Assembly: GCA_032229975.1 (NCBI GenBank)
Contig: JAVXVG010000056.1
Span: forward strand, 69,913-133,912
Reading direction: 5' to 3'
DNA: 64,000 nucleotides
Source of the DNA: JAIVGV01 sp032229975
GTDB lineage: Bacteria; Acidobacteriota; Blastocatellia; Pyrinomonadales; Pyrinomonadaceae
The position numbers and the translations under genes were made by a program. Under the pieces are notes generated by a model. It was not told the origin of the DNA and made no database searches. It worked only from the letters and a program-made list of their open reading frames with translations. Below, piece after piece: positions 8,030 through 17,260 of the stretch. The stretch's first letter is position 1. Every line of letters starts with the position of its first letter.

Positions 8030-8386
8030 TTACGCCGTGAACGAAGTGCCGCAGCCGCAGGAGCCTGTGGCGTTCGGGTTCTTGAACGCGAAGCCCTGTC
8101 CCATGACGCTGCTGACGTAGTCGATCTCGACGCCATTCAGATACTGCGCGCTGAACATATCGACGAAGAGGCGCACGCCATTTACGTCAAGCACGTGATC
8201 GCCCTGCTTCGACTCCTCTTCGATGTTCAGGCTGTATTGGAAGCCGGAGCAGCCGCCCGGCACGACCCTCACGCGCAAGCCGGAGGTTTCGGGCAGGCCC
8301 TCTTCGTCCGCCATGAACTTCTTGATCTCCACCGCCGCCGGTTCAGTCACGTTGAGCGCCACGGTCGGCATCGTCATTGTCGCCAT
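8030..8386 (-). CDS. A-type Fe-S cluster carrier (IscA/ErpA family)
   Basis: The 118-aa protein has the three conserved cysteines of A-type carriers: one in RVVPGGCSGFQYSL and two in ATGSCGCGTSF. GAGGAGAG precedes the ATG. These proteins take up Fe-S clusters and hand them to target enzymes in the cytoplasm. The conserved C-terminal SCGCG context fits ErpA or IscA; I cannot separate these. Neighbouring Mrp and YgfZ genes support an Fe-S maturation role. Confidence 0.93.
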   Translation of the reverse strand: MATMTMPTVALNVTEPAAVEIKKFMADEEGLPETSGLRVRVVPGGCSGFQYSLNIEEESKQGDHVLDVNGVRLFVDMFSAQYLNGVEIDYVSSVMGQGFAFKNPNATGSCGCGTSFTA

Positions 8387-8432
8387 CTAAATCTCTCCTC
8401 TCAAACTTCCAAAGTCCGTCACTAAGATGATT

Positions 8433-8546
8433 TTGTCCGTCGTCAGTTGTCCGTCGGCCATTGTTAACGCTATCTGACCCGTTCATTTTAACTGCTCAAC
8501 TGCCGTATGACAAACAACGGGCGACCAGCCACGAACAACGGACAGC
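8433..8546. repeat. Heptad fold-back repeat, TTGTCCG type
   Basis: The left arm steps TTGTCCG TCGTCAG TTGTCCG. The right arm steps ACAAACA ACGGGCG ACCAGCC ACGAACA ACGGACA, split across the block. It fills the gap between the IscA/ErpA-type gene and mrp. Confidence 0.75.
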
Positions 8547-8548
8547 CT

Positions 8549-9631
8549 CTACGCGCTGCCCATCACGATCTTCAACTCCGGCTTCATCGCCTCAATCGAC
8601 ACCTGTCGCGCGACCTCTTCAGCCACGCGCCGGAACGCCTCAGCCTGCACTGAGTCGGGTTGCCCCACGACAACCGGCACGCCCCTGTCTCCGCCCTCGC
8701 GCACTTCCAGCCCAAGCGGGACGGCCCCGAGGAATGGCACGTTGTAAGTCTCAGCGAGATTGCGCCCGCCGCCCTCGCCGAAGATGTTGTAGCGCGTGCC
8801 CGTGTCCGGCGCGACGAAGTAGCTCATGTTCTCGACGATGCCGAGGATCGGAACTGCGACCGTCTCAAACATCCTGAGCGCGCGACGCACGTCCGCGACC
8901 GCGACCTCCTGCGGCGTCGTCACCAGCACCGCGCCCTGCACGGGCACGAGTTGCGCAAGCGAGAGTTGCACGTCTCCCGTCCCCGGTGGCATATCGACGA
9001 TCAGATAATCCAACTCGCCCCACAGCACGTCTTGAAGAAACTGTTTGACGAGACCATGCAGGATGGGCCCCCGCAAAATCATCGGCTCGTCGCCCGGCTT
9101 CAAGAGGGCCATCGACATCAGCTTGACGCCGTGCGCTTCGACTGGCACGAGCTTGTTGCCCGCGATCTCAGGTCGCACCTTCGACGCGCCGAGCATCAAC
9201 GGCACGTTCGGGCCATAAACGTCCGCGTCCATCAAACCGACGCGCGCTCCGTCCCTTGCCAACGCGACAGCGAGATTCACCGCCACCGTTGACTTGCCTA
9301 CGCCGCCCTTGCCCGAAGAGACCGCGACGATGTTACGCACGCCCGGCATCGTCACCTTCTCGCCAAGCCCGCGCCCCTGCGGAACCTCCGCGTCCATCTT
9401 CACGCTCACCGACGTGACGCCGAAGATCGCGCGCACCACTTCCTCCGCCTGCTGTTGCAACTGCTCGCGCACCGGACACGCGGGCGTCGTCAACACGATG
9501 CGAAACGACACGTCGCCGCCTTCGATCTTCAAATCCTTGACGAAGCCGAGCGTCACGATGTCCTTGTGCAGATCGGGATCGATGACCGCGCTGAGCGCAC
9601 CGAGCACGCTTTGTTCTGAAATCTGTGCCAT
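8549..9631 (-). CDS. mrp: Mrp/ApbC-type P-loop ATPase with MIP18-like N-terminus
   Basis: The 360-aa protein starts at ATG 9631 (MAQISEQS). An N-terminal MIP18/DUF59-like domain (VIDPDLHKDIVTLGFVKDL) is followed by a ParA/MinD-like ATPase with the deviant Walker A GKGGVGKST, then DADVYGPNVPLML and DMPPGTGDVQLSL. Mrp proteins bind Fe-S clusters at a CxxC and pass them to apo-enzymes. Here the usual site after ENMSYF reads VAPDTG, so both cysteines are absent. AGGA lies upstream of the start. It is divergent from the molybdopterin oxidoreductase. Confidence 0.92.
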   Translation of the reverse strand: MAQISEQSVLGALSAVIDPDLHKDIVTLGFVKDLKIEGGDVSFRIVLTTPACPVREQLQQQAEEVVRAIFGVTSVSVKMDAEVPQGRGLGEKVTMPGVRNIVAVSSGKGGVGKSTVAVNLAVALARDGARVGLMDADVYGPNVPLMLGASKVRPEIAGNKLVPVEAHGVKLMSMALLKPGDEPMILRGPILHGLVKQFLQDVLWGELDYLIVDMPPGTGDVQLSLAQLVPVQGAVLVTTPQEVAVADVRRALRMFETVAVPILGIVENMSYFVAPDTGTRYNIFGEGGGRNLAETYNVPFLGAVPLGLEVREGGDRGVPVVVGQPDSVQAEAFRRVAEEVARQVSIEAMKPELKIVMGSA

Positions 9632-9731
9632 AATTTTCCTGTCGCTGATTAGCCTGAGAATTATAGAGACATTCGACGGGGAAGCAACTTCAACGAACAG
9701 GCTCTTGATCGAAACTCCACGGTTTAAATTT

Positions 9732-11807
9732 ATGAGCGAGAACACAACTGAGATTATCCGCGCCGCGTGCCCGCATGATTGCCCCGACACTTGCGCGATG
9801 CTCGTCACGGTCGAGCGCGGTCACGCGGTCGCGGTCGCAGGCGATCCAGAACATCCCTTCACGCGCGGCTCACTCTGCACGAAGGTCGCCAACTATCACG
9901 AGCGCACGCACAGCCCCGACCGCATACAGACTTGTCTGCGAAGAGTCGGCGCGAAGGGCGAAGGAAAGTTTGAGCCGATCAGTTGGGACGTTGCGCTCGA
10001 CGAGATCACTTTGCGCTTCCGCGCGCTCGCCGAATCTGCGGAAGGCGCGGAGACGATCATGCCCTACAGCTATTGCGGTACGATGGGCATCGTCCAATCT
10101 GAGTCGATGGATCGTCGCTTCTTCAATCGTCTCGGCGCGTCGATTCTTGATCGCACGATCTGCGCGAGCGCAGGCACGGAAGCGATGATCTCAACGCTCG
10201 GCGCGAAACTCGGCACAGACCCCGAACGCTTCGCCGACGCGCGACTCATTATCCTCTGGGGCACGAACACGATCTCGTCGAACGTCCACCTCTGGCCCTT
10301 CATCCTCAAAGCAAAGAAGAAAGGCGCGCGCCTCATCTGCATCGATCCCCGACGCACGCGCACCGCCGATCAATGCGACGAACACATCGCGCCTCTGCCC
10401 GGCACTGACGCCGCGCTCGCGCTCGGACTGATGCACGTCATCTTCGCCGAAGGTTTAGAGGATAAAGATTATTTAGAGAGACACACCATCGGCGCGGAGG
10501 ATTTGCGACGACGAGCGAGTGAGTATTCGCCTGAGCGCGTCGCTGAAATTTGCGGCATCGAAGCCGCGACGATCAGACGACTCGCGCGCGAGTATGCGAC
10601 GACGAGACCCGCCGTCATTCGTCTCAACTACGGCTTGCAGCGACATGCGGGCGGTGGCATGGCTGTGCGCACTGTGATGTGCCTGCCCGCCGTCACCGGC
10701 GCGTGGCGCGACGCGGCGGGCGGCGCGCTGCTCTCCACCTCCGGCGCGTTTCCCTTAAACCACGACGCGCTCGAACGGCCCGATCTCATTCCACACAAGC
10801 GACCGCGCACGCTCAACATGTCATCGCTCGGCGACGCGCTCACGCGAGTCACCGATCCGCCCGTGCGCGCTCTCTACGTCTATAACTCGAACCCTGCGGC
10901 GGTCGCGCCCGATCAGAGCAACGTGTTAGAGGGCCTGCGTCGCGAAGACCTCTTCACGGTCGTCCACGAACAGTTCATGACCGACACGTGCGACTACGCG
11001 GACATCGTGCTCCCCGCGACCACGCAACTCGAACACTTCGATCTGCACACGGCTTACGGCCACTTGTATCTGACTATCAACCTACCGGCCATCGCGCCGC
11101 TCCACGATGCGAAACCCAACTCCGAAGTCTTCCGTCTTTTAGCCGCGCGCCTTGGCTTCGAAGAAGAATGTTTTAAAGATTCAGACGAAGAGATCGCTCG
11201 ACAGGCTCTCGATTCAGATCACCCCGCGCTTCGCGGCATCACGCTCGACCTTTTGCGCGAGCGAGGATGGGCCCGTCTGAATCTCGCTGAAGATTTCGCG
11301 CCGTTCGCCGAAGGAAACTTTCCGACTGTCTCAGGCAAGTGCGAGCTCTACTCCGAGCGACTCGCGGCGCAGGGCCTACCCGCCGTGCCCGAATTCATCC
11401 CGCCGAGAGAATCGCGCGCGAGCGCGCCCGAACTCGCGCGAGAGTTTCCACTCGCGTTGCTCACGCCCGCAGCGCACGCTTTTCTCAATTCGAGTTTCGC
11501 GAATTTGCCGAAGCAGCTCAAGCAGGAGCGCGTGCCCTTCGTCGAGATCAATCCGCAAGACGCCGCCGCACGCGACATCTCGGACGGCGACCGCGTCCGC
11601 GCCTTCAACGCGCGCGGCGCGTGCGAGCTGCGCGCCGTCGTCACCGAGCGCGCACGCGAAGGAGTCGTCGTCTCGCCTTCGGTCTGGTGGAACAAGCTCT
11701 CGCCGGACGGCGTGAACGTCAATCAACTCACCTCGCAGACGCTCACGGACATGGGCGGCGGCGCAACCTTCTACGACGCGCTCGTCGAGATCGAAAAGCT
11801 CGCGTGA
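9732..11807 (+). CDS. Molybdopterin-dependent oxidoreductase, 4Fe-4S containing
   Basis: The 691-aa protein begins MSENTTEIIRAACPHDCPDT. Its N-terminal 4Fe-4S ligands are in CPHDCPDTC and a further Cys in RGSLCTKVANYHERTHSPDR. The molybdopterin domain follows (ETIMPYSYCGTMG, LIILWGTNTISSNVHLWPFI, CIDPRRTRTADQCDEHIAPL), with the C-terminal dinucleotide-binding domain at about 570-690. It belongs to the DMSO reductase superfamily; the substrate is not evident. No Tat signal is seen, so it is probably cytoplasmic. No obvious ribosome binding site precedes ATG 9732. No partner subunits are adjacent. Confidence 0.88.
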   Translation: MSENTTEIIRAACPHDCPDTCAMLVTVERGHAVAVAGDPEHPFTRGSLCTKVANYHERTHSPDRIQTCLRRVGAKGEGKFEPISWDVALDEITLRFRALAESAEGAETIMPYSYCGTMGIVQSESMDRRFFNRLGASILDRTICASAGTEAMISTLGAKLGTDPERFADARLIILWGTNTISSNVHLWPFILKAKKKGARLICIDPRRTRTADQCDEHIAPLPGTDAALALGLMHVIFAEGLEDKDYLERHTIGAEDLRRRASEYSPERVAEICGIEAATIRRLAREYATTRPAVIRLNYGLQRHAGGGMAVRTVMCLPAVTGAWRDAAGGALLSTSGAFPLNHDALERPDLIPHKRPRTLNMSSLGDALTRVTDPPVRALYVYNSNPAAVAPDQSNVLEGLRREDLFTVVHEQFMTDTCDYADIVLPATTQLEHFDLHTAYGHLYLTINLPAIAPLHDAKPNSEVFRLLAARLGFEEECFKDSDEEIARQALDSDHPALRGITLDLLRERGWARLNLAEDFAPFAEGNFPTVSGKCELYSERLAAQGLPAVPEFIPPRESRASAPELAREFPLALLTPAAHAFLNSSFANLPKQLKQERVPFVEINPQDAAARDISDGDRVRAFNARGACELRAVVTERAREGVVVSPSVWWNKLSPDGVNVNQLTSQTLTDMGGGATFYDALVEIEKLA

Positions 11808-11813
11808 AACTAT

Positions 11814-11937
11814 TCATTGATCAGTTGACCCATTGAATCATTTAGCCACCGGCCCATTGATTCACGCGGGCCGGTGGAGAAGTGGATCGTAAGTAGCTAG
11901 ACAATGATTCGATGGATCAATGAGCCGATGAATCAAT
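11814..11937. repeat. Fold-back repeat, TTGA/ATGA type, 8-bp step
   Basis: The left arm steps in 8 bp: TTGATCAG TTGACCCA, TTGAATCA, TTTAGCCA. The right arm steps ATGATTCG ATGGATCA, ATGAGCCG, ATGAATCA. A GGCCCATTGATTCACGCGGG segment with CCACCGG and CCGGTGG forms the inner hairpin. The plan matches the heptad repeats, but the unit is 8 bp. Confidence 0.75.
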
Positions 11938-11943
11938 CTCCTC

Positions 11944-12345
11944 TCAGTCGTTGAGCGAAGCGAAGAGCACCGCCAGCACAGTGACGACCGCGCCCACGCC
12001 GATGAGGACGCCGATTGTCGTGTTGCGGGCCGTCGAGTGGCCGTGATCAACGTGGACGCGCGCCACGTCGTTGTAGGCGATGGTCGTCGGCGCGTCGGTC
12101 TTGTGATCGCGCAGGACGAACTCAGTGTCGCGCCGCTCAGAGACGTAGCCCTTGCGCTCCGTCCCATCCTTCATCTTCACCGTCACGCGCGCCTTCGCGC
12201 CGAGCCCCGCGCGATCAACGTTCGCTTTCACCTTCTCCTGTGTGTCCGCGTTCTTCGTTGCCTGCGTGGCGGCGAAGACTCTCGTGCCCGACTGCGTTGC
12301 GAAGACCAGCGCGGCGAGCGTGAGTGTCAAAATCTTCTTGAACAT
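11944..12345 (-). CDS. Small secreted or membrane protein with SH3/Sm-like barrel
   Basis: The 133-aa protein starts at ATG 12345 with GAAGGAGG five bases upstream. A signal peptide (MFKKILTLTLAALVFATQSG) is followed by a beta-rich segment (ARVTVKMKDGTERKGYVSER, then EFVLRDHKTD and TIAYNDVARVHV). That pattern resembles Sm-like or SH3-like barrels. A C-terminal transmembrane helix follows (TTIGVLIGVGAVVTVLAVLF). I do not recognise a named family and the function is unknown. It stands alone, convergent with the molybdopterin oxidoreductase. Confidence 0.75.
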   Translation of the reverse strand: MFKKILTLTLAALVFATQSGTRVFAATQATKNADTQEKVKANVDRAGLGAKARVTVKMKDGTERKGYVSERRDTEFVLRDHKTDAPTTIAYNDVARVHVDHGHSTARNTTIGVLIGVGAVVTVLAVLFASLND

Positions 12346-12700
12346 TTTTGCCTCCTTCATGTCGCGACCCGCAGATCACGACTTAGTAAATCATTCATGC
12401 ACATCGCAACCCTGATGCCGCGCGTGTCTCATCATCAAAACCCGCTATTTACGTGGCCCTCAAGTCGCTGCGAGCGCGACCTCCGCAAGAAAATTCCGAC
12501 AAGTGGTGCGCTTCCTCGCGCGCGACGCGCACGAAACTTTCCATGCTTAATCACTCAAACCTGATGGCCCGCGCGTCGTCGCACTTGACAGCGCGCGCCC
12601 GCTTCGCACATACATGGACGCGAGAGACTCCCCGTCAGATGAAAGACGCACGCGCTGCGCGAGATGCTATCATGTTCCGCGCCCGCAGCGACCTAACCCC
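12346..12700. other. Divergent intergenic region, no gene seen
   Basis: This 355-bp gap separates the small membrane protein gene from the HEAT-cyclophilin gene. It contains a perfect -35-like TTGACA at 12585 with only a weak -10 downstream, and an extended -10 TGCTATCAT about 30 bp before the plus-strand start. I see no conserved RNA or credible reading frame. Confidence 0.5.
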
Positions 12701-15022
12701 ATGACACGAGACATGCGAAACGAACGCTCCACCTGCGCGCCCGCGCGCGCCGTCGAGACCAGAGATGAGACCAGACCAGCGAACACGCGCGACGCGTGGC
12801 CCTTCGTCGCGACGCATCTTTGCTCGCTTGCGCCGCTCCTCTTCATCCTCGCGCTGGTCGCGAACGCGCACGCACAGACTTCTCGCACGCCGCGCAACGC
12901 ACGGACAAAGCCCGCGACGGCCACCGCCGCGCCGCTCGTACCTGAAGAGACTCTAATCAGGATCATGCGCGCGGAGGACGAGCGACGTTGGGACATAGAC
13001 GATCTCGGCGCGCTCTTCTCAGACCCTTCAGCCGCCGTGCGCGAGCGTGCCGTGCTCGCCGCCGGTCGCATCGGCGATCCGCGCGCAGTACCTTCCATCG
13101 TGCCTGTCATGCAGAACGACAGAGACGTGTCCGTGCGCGCGATGGCCGCCTTCGCGCTCGGCGAGATCGAAGCGGTCAGAGACGCGACTGCGCTCATCCC
13201 CGCCACGCGTCTCCCTACGCCCGATGCCGTGCGCGCGCGGGCCGTCGAAGCTCTCGGCAAGATCGCCGCCGCGCTCCCGCGCGACGATAAGGTGAGCGCG
13301 AAGTTGTTTGGCGACGCCATCACGTCTGCGCTCACGTTCGAGCGCGCGCGTCGCCCCGCGCCCAGTCGCGAAGTCATTCTCCTCGGTCTCACCGCCGCAT
13401 TGCGCGCGCGGCCCGCCGACGCTGGCAAAGTAGTGGCCCTCTATCTCAACTACCCGGATGCGCGCGTGCGCGCCGACGCCGCCAACACGATCTCTCGCCT
13501 GCGCTCGAAGGACGCGAACGAACAGCTTCGCGCCGTGCTCTCATCGGACGCTGACGGCGTCGCACGCGCCAACGCCGCGCGCGCGCTCGGATCAGCCGAA
13601 GACAAGTCAGCTTTTGATCTACTACTCGATCATGCAGTGAACGACCGCGATGAGCGAGCACGCGTCAGCTCACTGCGGGCCCTCGCGCAACTTCGCGACG
13701 CGCGCGCGGCTGATGCTCTGCTCAAGCGCGGCGAAGCATTCTTCGCAGAGTACAAGTCGGAGAAGTTGTCGGGCGGCGCGGCGCACCCGTCGTCATTGAA
13801 CGAGATGCTCGAAATCATCGCGGCTCTCGGTCGCGTGCTCGCGAACACTTCCGACAATCGCACGCTCACGCTGCTGCGCGCCGTGCGCGAGACGGAAGGC
13901 TACGTCGATCCCGAAACCGAGATCGCGTTTGCGCGCATCGCGCCCGCGCAGTACATGAGGGAGAAGCCGTTCGCGAATCTCTATCTTCGGGCCACGGAGA
14001 ACAAGCTCGCGTGGCAGGCCATCTCCGCAATCGCGCAGGGGCTCGCGGAAGTTGGCTCGATGTCGAGCGAGCACGCGGGCAACAGTCTCGTGACCGTGCA
14101 GGCCGATGCGCAGATCGCACTCAGGGCCATCTTGAGCGACCACGCGACGCCCGCGCTCGCGCTGCCTGACGTGCTGCGCGCCGTCGCCGCCTTCAAGCCG
14201 CTCGACGCGGACACGCTCATGCGCGAGCAGTTGCTACACTCCGATGATGTGATCGTGCGCGCGACCGCCGCCGAACTTCTCGGCAACGAGTCGCCCGGAG
14301 TAGAGACGACGCGCGCGCTCGCCGCCGCGCTGCCCCGCGCCATGCGCGACGAGATGAACGATGCGGCACTCGCTGTCCTCGAAGCGCTCGCCAAGCAGAA
14401 AGATGAAGATGCAGCCGCAGCGATCCGCTCCGCGCTCGAATCGCCCGACTATCTTTTGCGCGTGCGCGCCGCCACGCTCCTGCACTCCTTGAACCCCGGC
14501 GAAGGCGCGGAAGAGCGCATCCAGACTGCCGCCACGCGCTACCACGTCGCCGACTATCGACGCGCGCTCGCACGCCGCAACTCGCGCGTGCAGGCCATCA
14601 TCACGACCGATAAGGGCCCGTTCACCATCGAGCTGCTGCCCGAAGACGCGCCTTTGAACGTCGATAACTTTGTCGAGCTGGCGCGTCGCGGCTTCTTCAA
14701 CGGCATTGCGTTCCATCGCGTCGTCCCGAACTTCGTCATACAGGGCGGCGACCCGCGCGGCGACGGCAATGGTGGCCCCGGCTACCAGATTCGCTGCGAG
14801 ATCAACGAAGTCCCTTATGATCGCGGCGCGGTCGGCATGGCCCTCTCAGGCAAGGACACGGGCGGCTCGCAGTGGTTCGTCACGCACTCGCCGCAGCCGC
14901 ACCTCGACGGCGGTTACACCGTCTTTGGTCGCGTCACGCAAGGGATGGAAGTGGTTGACAAGATCGCGCGCGGCGACCGCATCCGCACCGTCACAGTGAC
15001 GGAGATGCCGAAGCGGAGATGA
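12701..15022 (+). CDS. HEAT-repeat protein fused to a cyclophilin-type peptidyl-prolyl isomerase
   Basis: The 773-aa protein starts at ATG 12701. A hydrophobic segment (LCSLAPLLFILALVANAHAQ) indicates export. About 500 residues of HEAT-like repeats follow, with units such as AVRERAVLAAGRIGDPRAVP and VSVRAMAAFALGEIEA. The last 150 residues are a cyclophilin domain: FHRVVPNFVIQGGDPRGDG, GAVGMALSGKDTGGSQWFV and LDGGYTVFGRVTQGMEVVD. The catalytic Arg and the Gln of IQGG are present. The likely role is prolyl isomerisation on periplasmic proteins held by the HEAT scaffold; the partner is unknown. Confidence 0.88.
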   Translation: MTRDMRNERSTCAPARAVETRDETRPANTRDAWPFVATHLCSLAPLLFILALVANAHAQTSRTPRNARTKPATATAAPLVPEETLIRIMRAEDERRWDIDDLGALFSDPSAAVRERAVLAAGRIGDPRAVPSIVPVMQNDRDVSVRAMAAFALGEIEAVRDATALIPATRLPTPDAVRARAVEALGKIAAALPRDDKVSAKLFGDAITSALTFERARRPAPSREVILLGLTAALRARPADAGKVVALYLNYPDARVRADAANTISRLRSKDANEQLRAVLSSDADGVARANAARALGSAEDKSAFDLLLDHAVNDRDERARVSSLRALAQLRDARAADALLKRGEAFFAEYKSEKLSGGAAHPSSLNEMLEIIAALGRVLANTSDNRTLTLLRAVRETEGYVDPETEIAFARIAPAQYMREKPFANLYLRATENKLAWQAISAIAQGLAEVGSMSSEHAGNSLVTVQADAQIALRAILSDHATPALALPDVLRAVAAFKPLDADTLMREQLLHSDDVIVRATAAELLGNESPGVETTRALAAALPRAMRDEMNDAALAVLEALAKQKDEDAAAAIRSALESPDYLLRVRAATLLHSLNPGEGAEERIQTAATRYHVADYRRALARRNSRVQAIITTDKGPFTIELLPEDAPLNVDNFVELARRGFFNGIAFHRVVPNFVIQGGDPRGDGNGGPGYQIRCEINEVPYDRGAVGMALSGKDTGGSQWFVTHSPQPHLDGGYTVFGRVTQGMEVVDKIARGDRIRTVTVTEMPKRR

Positions 15023-15074
15023 CGGAGTGACGGATGAGGGACGACAAAGAACTATCGATCTGAGAAAGCGTTTT

Positions 15075-15223
15075 GGGAGTCCCGCAGGGACGTGATGTTT
15101 ATAGTCACTTATATTTCTTAGAGTCCCGTCAGGGGCGACATTTGATATGTCGCTCCTAACCAGAGCTTGCCGTAGTTCTAACGCCCCGGGCCTATAAACA
15201 TTTCCGCTCCTACGGAGTGACAG
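15075..15223. repeat. REP-like palindromic repeat cluster (AGTCCCG family)
   Basis: GGGAGTCCCGCAGGGACG and GAGTCCCGTCAGGGGCGACA are two related units. They are joined by ATGTTTATAG at 15095 and its exact complement CTATAAACAT at 15192. A further hairpin GCGACAT/ATGTCGC lies between, and CTCCTACGGAG closes the block. The pattern differs from the heptad repeats. It resembles short palindromic elements that in other bacteria are moved by IS200-like transposases, none of which is seen here. Confidence 0.7.
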
Positions 15224-15273
15224 CTTTCAAACAACTTCTAAGACATCTTTCTCTCATCATTCAATTCGCTGAA

Positions 15274-17142
15274 ATGAACCCACGCCGCACAATCTTCGTC
15301 GCCACTTGCATCGCGTGCACGCTCGTCGCTGCTACACGGGCGCAGGTGCGCGTGCAGCCAACGCAGATAGTTGGCGCAACGACTAAAGAGCGCACTCGCT
15401 ACCGGATCGATCTCGCCGTCGATTTCGACGCGCGCACGTTCGCGGGCACAGAGCGCGTGCGCTGGGTGAACCGCGACGACCGGCCCGCTTCCGCGCTCTA
15501 CTTCCACCTCTACGCGAACGTGCGCAGCGCGCTGCCAACCGACGCGCCACGACCCGCGACGGCCCCCGACGTATCATCTAACGATCAAACCACGACGGCG
15601 GCGACTGCGGCGGCGGACGATGAGCCGCGCGTCGAGATCACGCAGGTGCGCTCCGCGTCGAGCATGCCGTTACAGTTCTCTTTAGACGACCGCTTGACGA
15701 CGATGCGCGTCAACTTGCGCGACGCGGTCGCGCCCGGCGCAGCCACCGAAGTCGAGATCGTTTTCAAGGGCCGCGTTCCCGAAATCGACGCGGACGAGAC
15801 GAGCCTGCCGTCGCACGTCATACAGCAGTTGGGTGCGGCGGTGCGCGACACGCGCGAGGTGCGGCGCGCGCGCGATATCAACTTCCGTTCGCGCGGCGTG
15901 ATGCTGCTCGGCGCGTGCTACCCCATGCTCGCCGCGCGCGACGGAGGCGACTGGCAGCGCGAGGCGCGCGCCACGGTCGGCGACTGGCTGTACACGGATG
16001 CGGCGGACTACGAAGTCTCTATCGACGCTCCGGCAGAGGTGGCCCTCTATACTTCGGCCATCGAGCGCGCGAAGACGGACGGCGCGGCGTTGCATGTCGA
16101 GAAGATCGAAGGAGACAAAAAGACCGAAGGCGCGGCGGTGCGTTCAGCAGTCGCGCGCACGTTCGCGGGCGAGAACCTGCGCAGCTTCGCCGTGGTCGCG
16201 GGTCGCGGCTTGCAAGCGGGAGAGCAGACGGTCGAAGGCGTGAGAGTGCGCGCGGTCTGGGCGCGCGAGCACGAACGGACGGGACGACGCGTGCTCGAAG
16301 AGGCGACGCGCGCGGTGAAGATGTTCAGCGCGCGTTTCGGTGCGCTCCCCTTCGCGCAGGTGACGATTGCAGAGGCTCCGCTCGTCGCCGGAGTGGGCAG
16401 CGCGGAGTTCGCTGGCCTGAGTGTGATCGCGAGCGCGTTCTACGTCGATTTCGATTCGCCCGCCGTGCGTAACCTGCCGGAGATCGTGCGCGAGCAGAGA
16501 GCTTCGGTCGAGGACAGTCTGGAGTTCGCCGTCGCGCATATGTGCGCTCACCAGTGGTGGGGTGCTGTCGTAGGCAGCGATCCCGAACGCGAGCCTGTCT
16601 TAGATGAATCACTCGCGCACTGGTCTGCGCTGCTCTACTACCGCGAGTCTTACGGCGCGGAGCGGGCCACCGCAGCAAGCGATGATCAACTGCGCGGCGT
16701 CTATGAAATCTATCGCACGTTCGGCGGCGAAGATTTGCCCGCGTCGCGCTCCGCGCGCGAGTATCACAACTCTTTCCAGTACGCCGCAATCGTCGCCTCG
16801 AAGGGCGCGCTCATGTTCGTCGCGCTTGAGAGACTCGTCGGCAACGAGCGCGTTTTGACGGCCCTTCGTCGCTACTACGAGGCGAACCGTCTGGAGATCG
16901 CGGAGTCGAGCGACTTGGTCGGCGCATTCATCGCCGAGACGCCGGTCGAGCAGAGACGCGCCGTGGCGCGCACCTTCGACCGTTGGCTCTCCGAGCGACA
17001 CGGCGACGAAGACATCTCGCCGCCCAATCCACAACTGGCCTCCGCGCTCGGTCTAAGCGTCGAGCAGAGCATGAAAGACAACGGCAACCGCTTCTCACGC
17101 CTCGGCAAATTCTTCTGGCGACAGATGACGCGCATCCGCTAG
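15274..17142 (+). CDS. M1 aminopeptidase-like protein, zinc ligands kept, catalytic Glu lost
   Basis: The 622-aa protein has a signal peptide (MNPRRTIFVATCIACTLVAA), an N-terminal M1 beta domain (YRIDLAVDFDARTFAGTERV) and a gluzincin core. The M1 motif HExxH-x18-E reads H422-M-C-A-H426 then E445 (AHMCAHQWWG, VLDESLAHW). The three zinc ligands are present, but the general-base glutamate is methionine. The GAMEN region is also changed (VGSAEFAG). It is probably an exported, catalytically inactive or altered M1 relative. No ribosome binding site is obvious before ATG 15274. A second M1 relative lies at 23199. Confidence 0.85.
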   Translation: MNPRRTIFVATCIACTLVAATRAQVRVQPTQIVGATTKERTRYRIDLAVDFDARTFAGTERVRWVNRDDRPASALYFHLYANVRSALPTDAPRPATAPDVSSNDQTTTAATAAADDEPRVEITQVRSASSMPLQFSLDDRLTTMRVNLRDAVAPGAATEVEIVFKGRVPEIDADETSLPSHVIQQLGAAVRDTREVRRARDINFRSRGVMLLGACYPMLAARDGGDWQREARATVGDWLYTDAADYEVSIDAPAEVALYTSAIERAKTDGAALHVEKIEGDKKTEGAAVRSAVARTFAGENLRSFAVVAGRGLQAGEQTVEGVRVRAVWAREHERTGRRVLEEATRAVKMFSARFGALPFAQVTIAEAPLVAGVGSAEFAGLSVIASAFYVDFDSPAVRNLPEIVREQRASVEDSLEFAVAHMCAHQWWGAVVGSDPEREPVLDESLAHWSALLYYRESYGAERATAASDDQLRGVYEIYRTFGGEDLPASRSAREYHNSFQYAAIVASKGALMFVALERLVGNERVLTALRRYYEANRLEIAESSDLVGAFIAETPVEQRRAVARTFDRWLSERHGDEDISPPNPQLASALGLSVEQSMKDNGNRFSRLGKFFWRQMTRIR

Positions 17143-17260
17143 ATGCGTCGTGTCTGATGTTATGCTAAGTCAGTCTCGTAAATCTCCACATCAGTTTCCC
17201 AACACGTTTCCATCGCGCGCCGCATCTAAAGGTGGACGCCGGAGGAGGGCGTATCCGCCG

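Noticed and set aside
8433..8546. Possible CRISPR array in the heptad repeat blocks
   Set aside because: Units are only 7-8 bp, contiguous and degenerate, with no unique spacers and no cas genes.
12670..13428. 252-codon open frame on the minus strand
   Set aside because: It is antisense to the HEAT-cyclophilin gene, with low-complexity Arg/Ser/Ala content.
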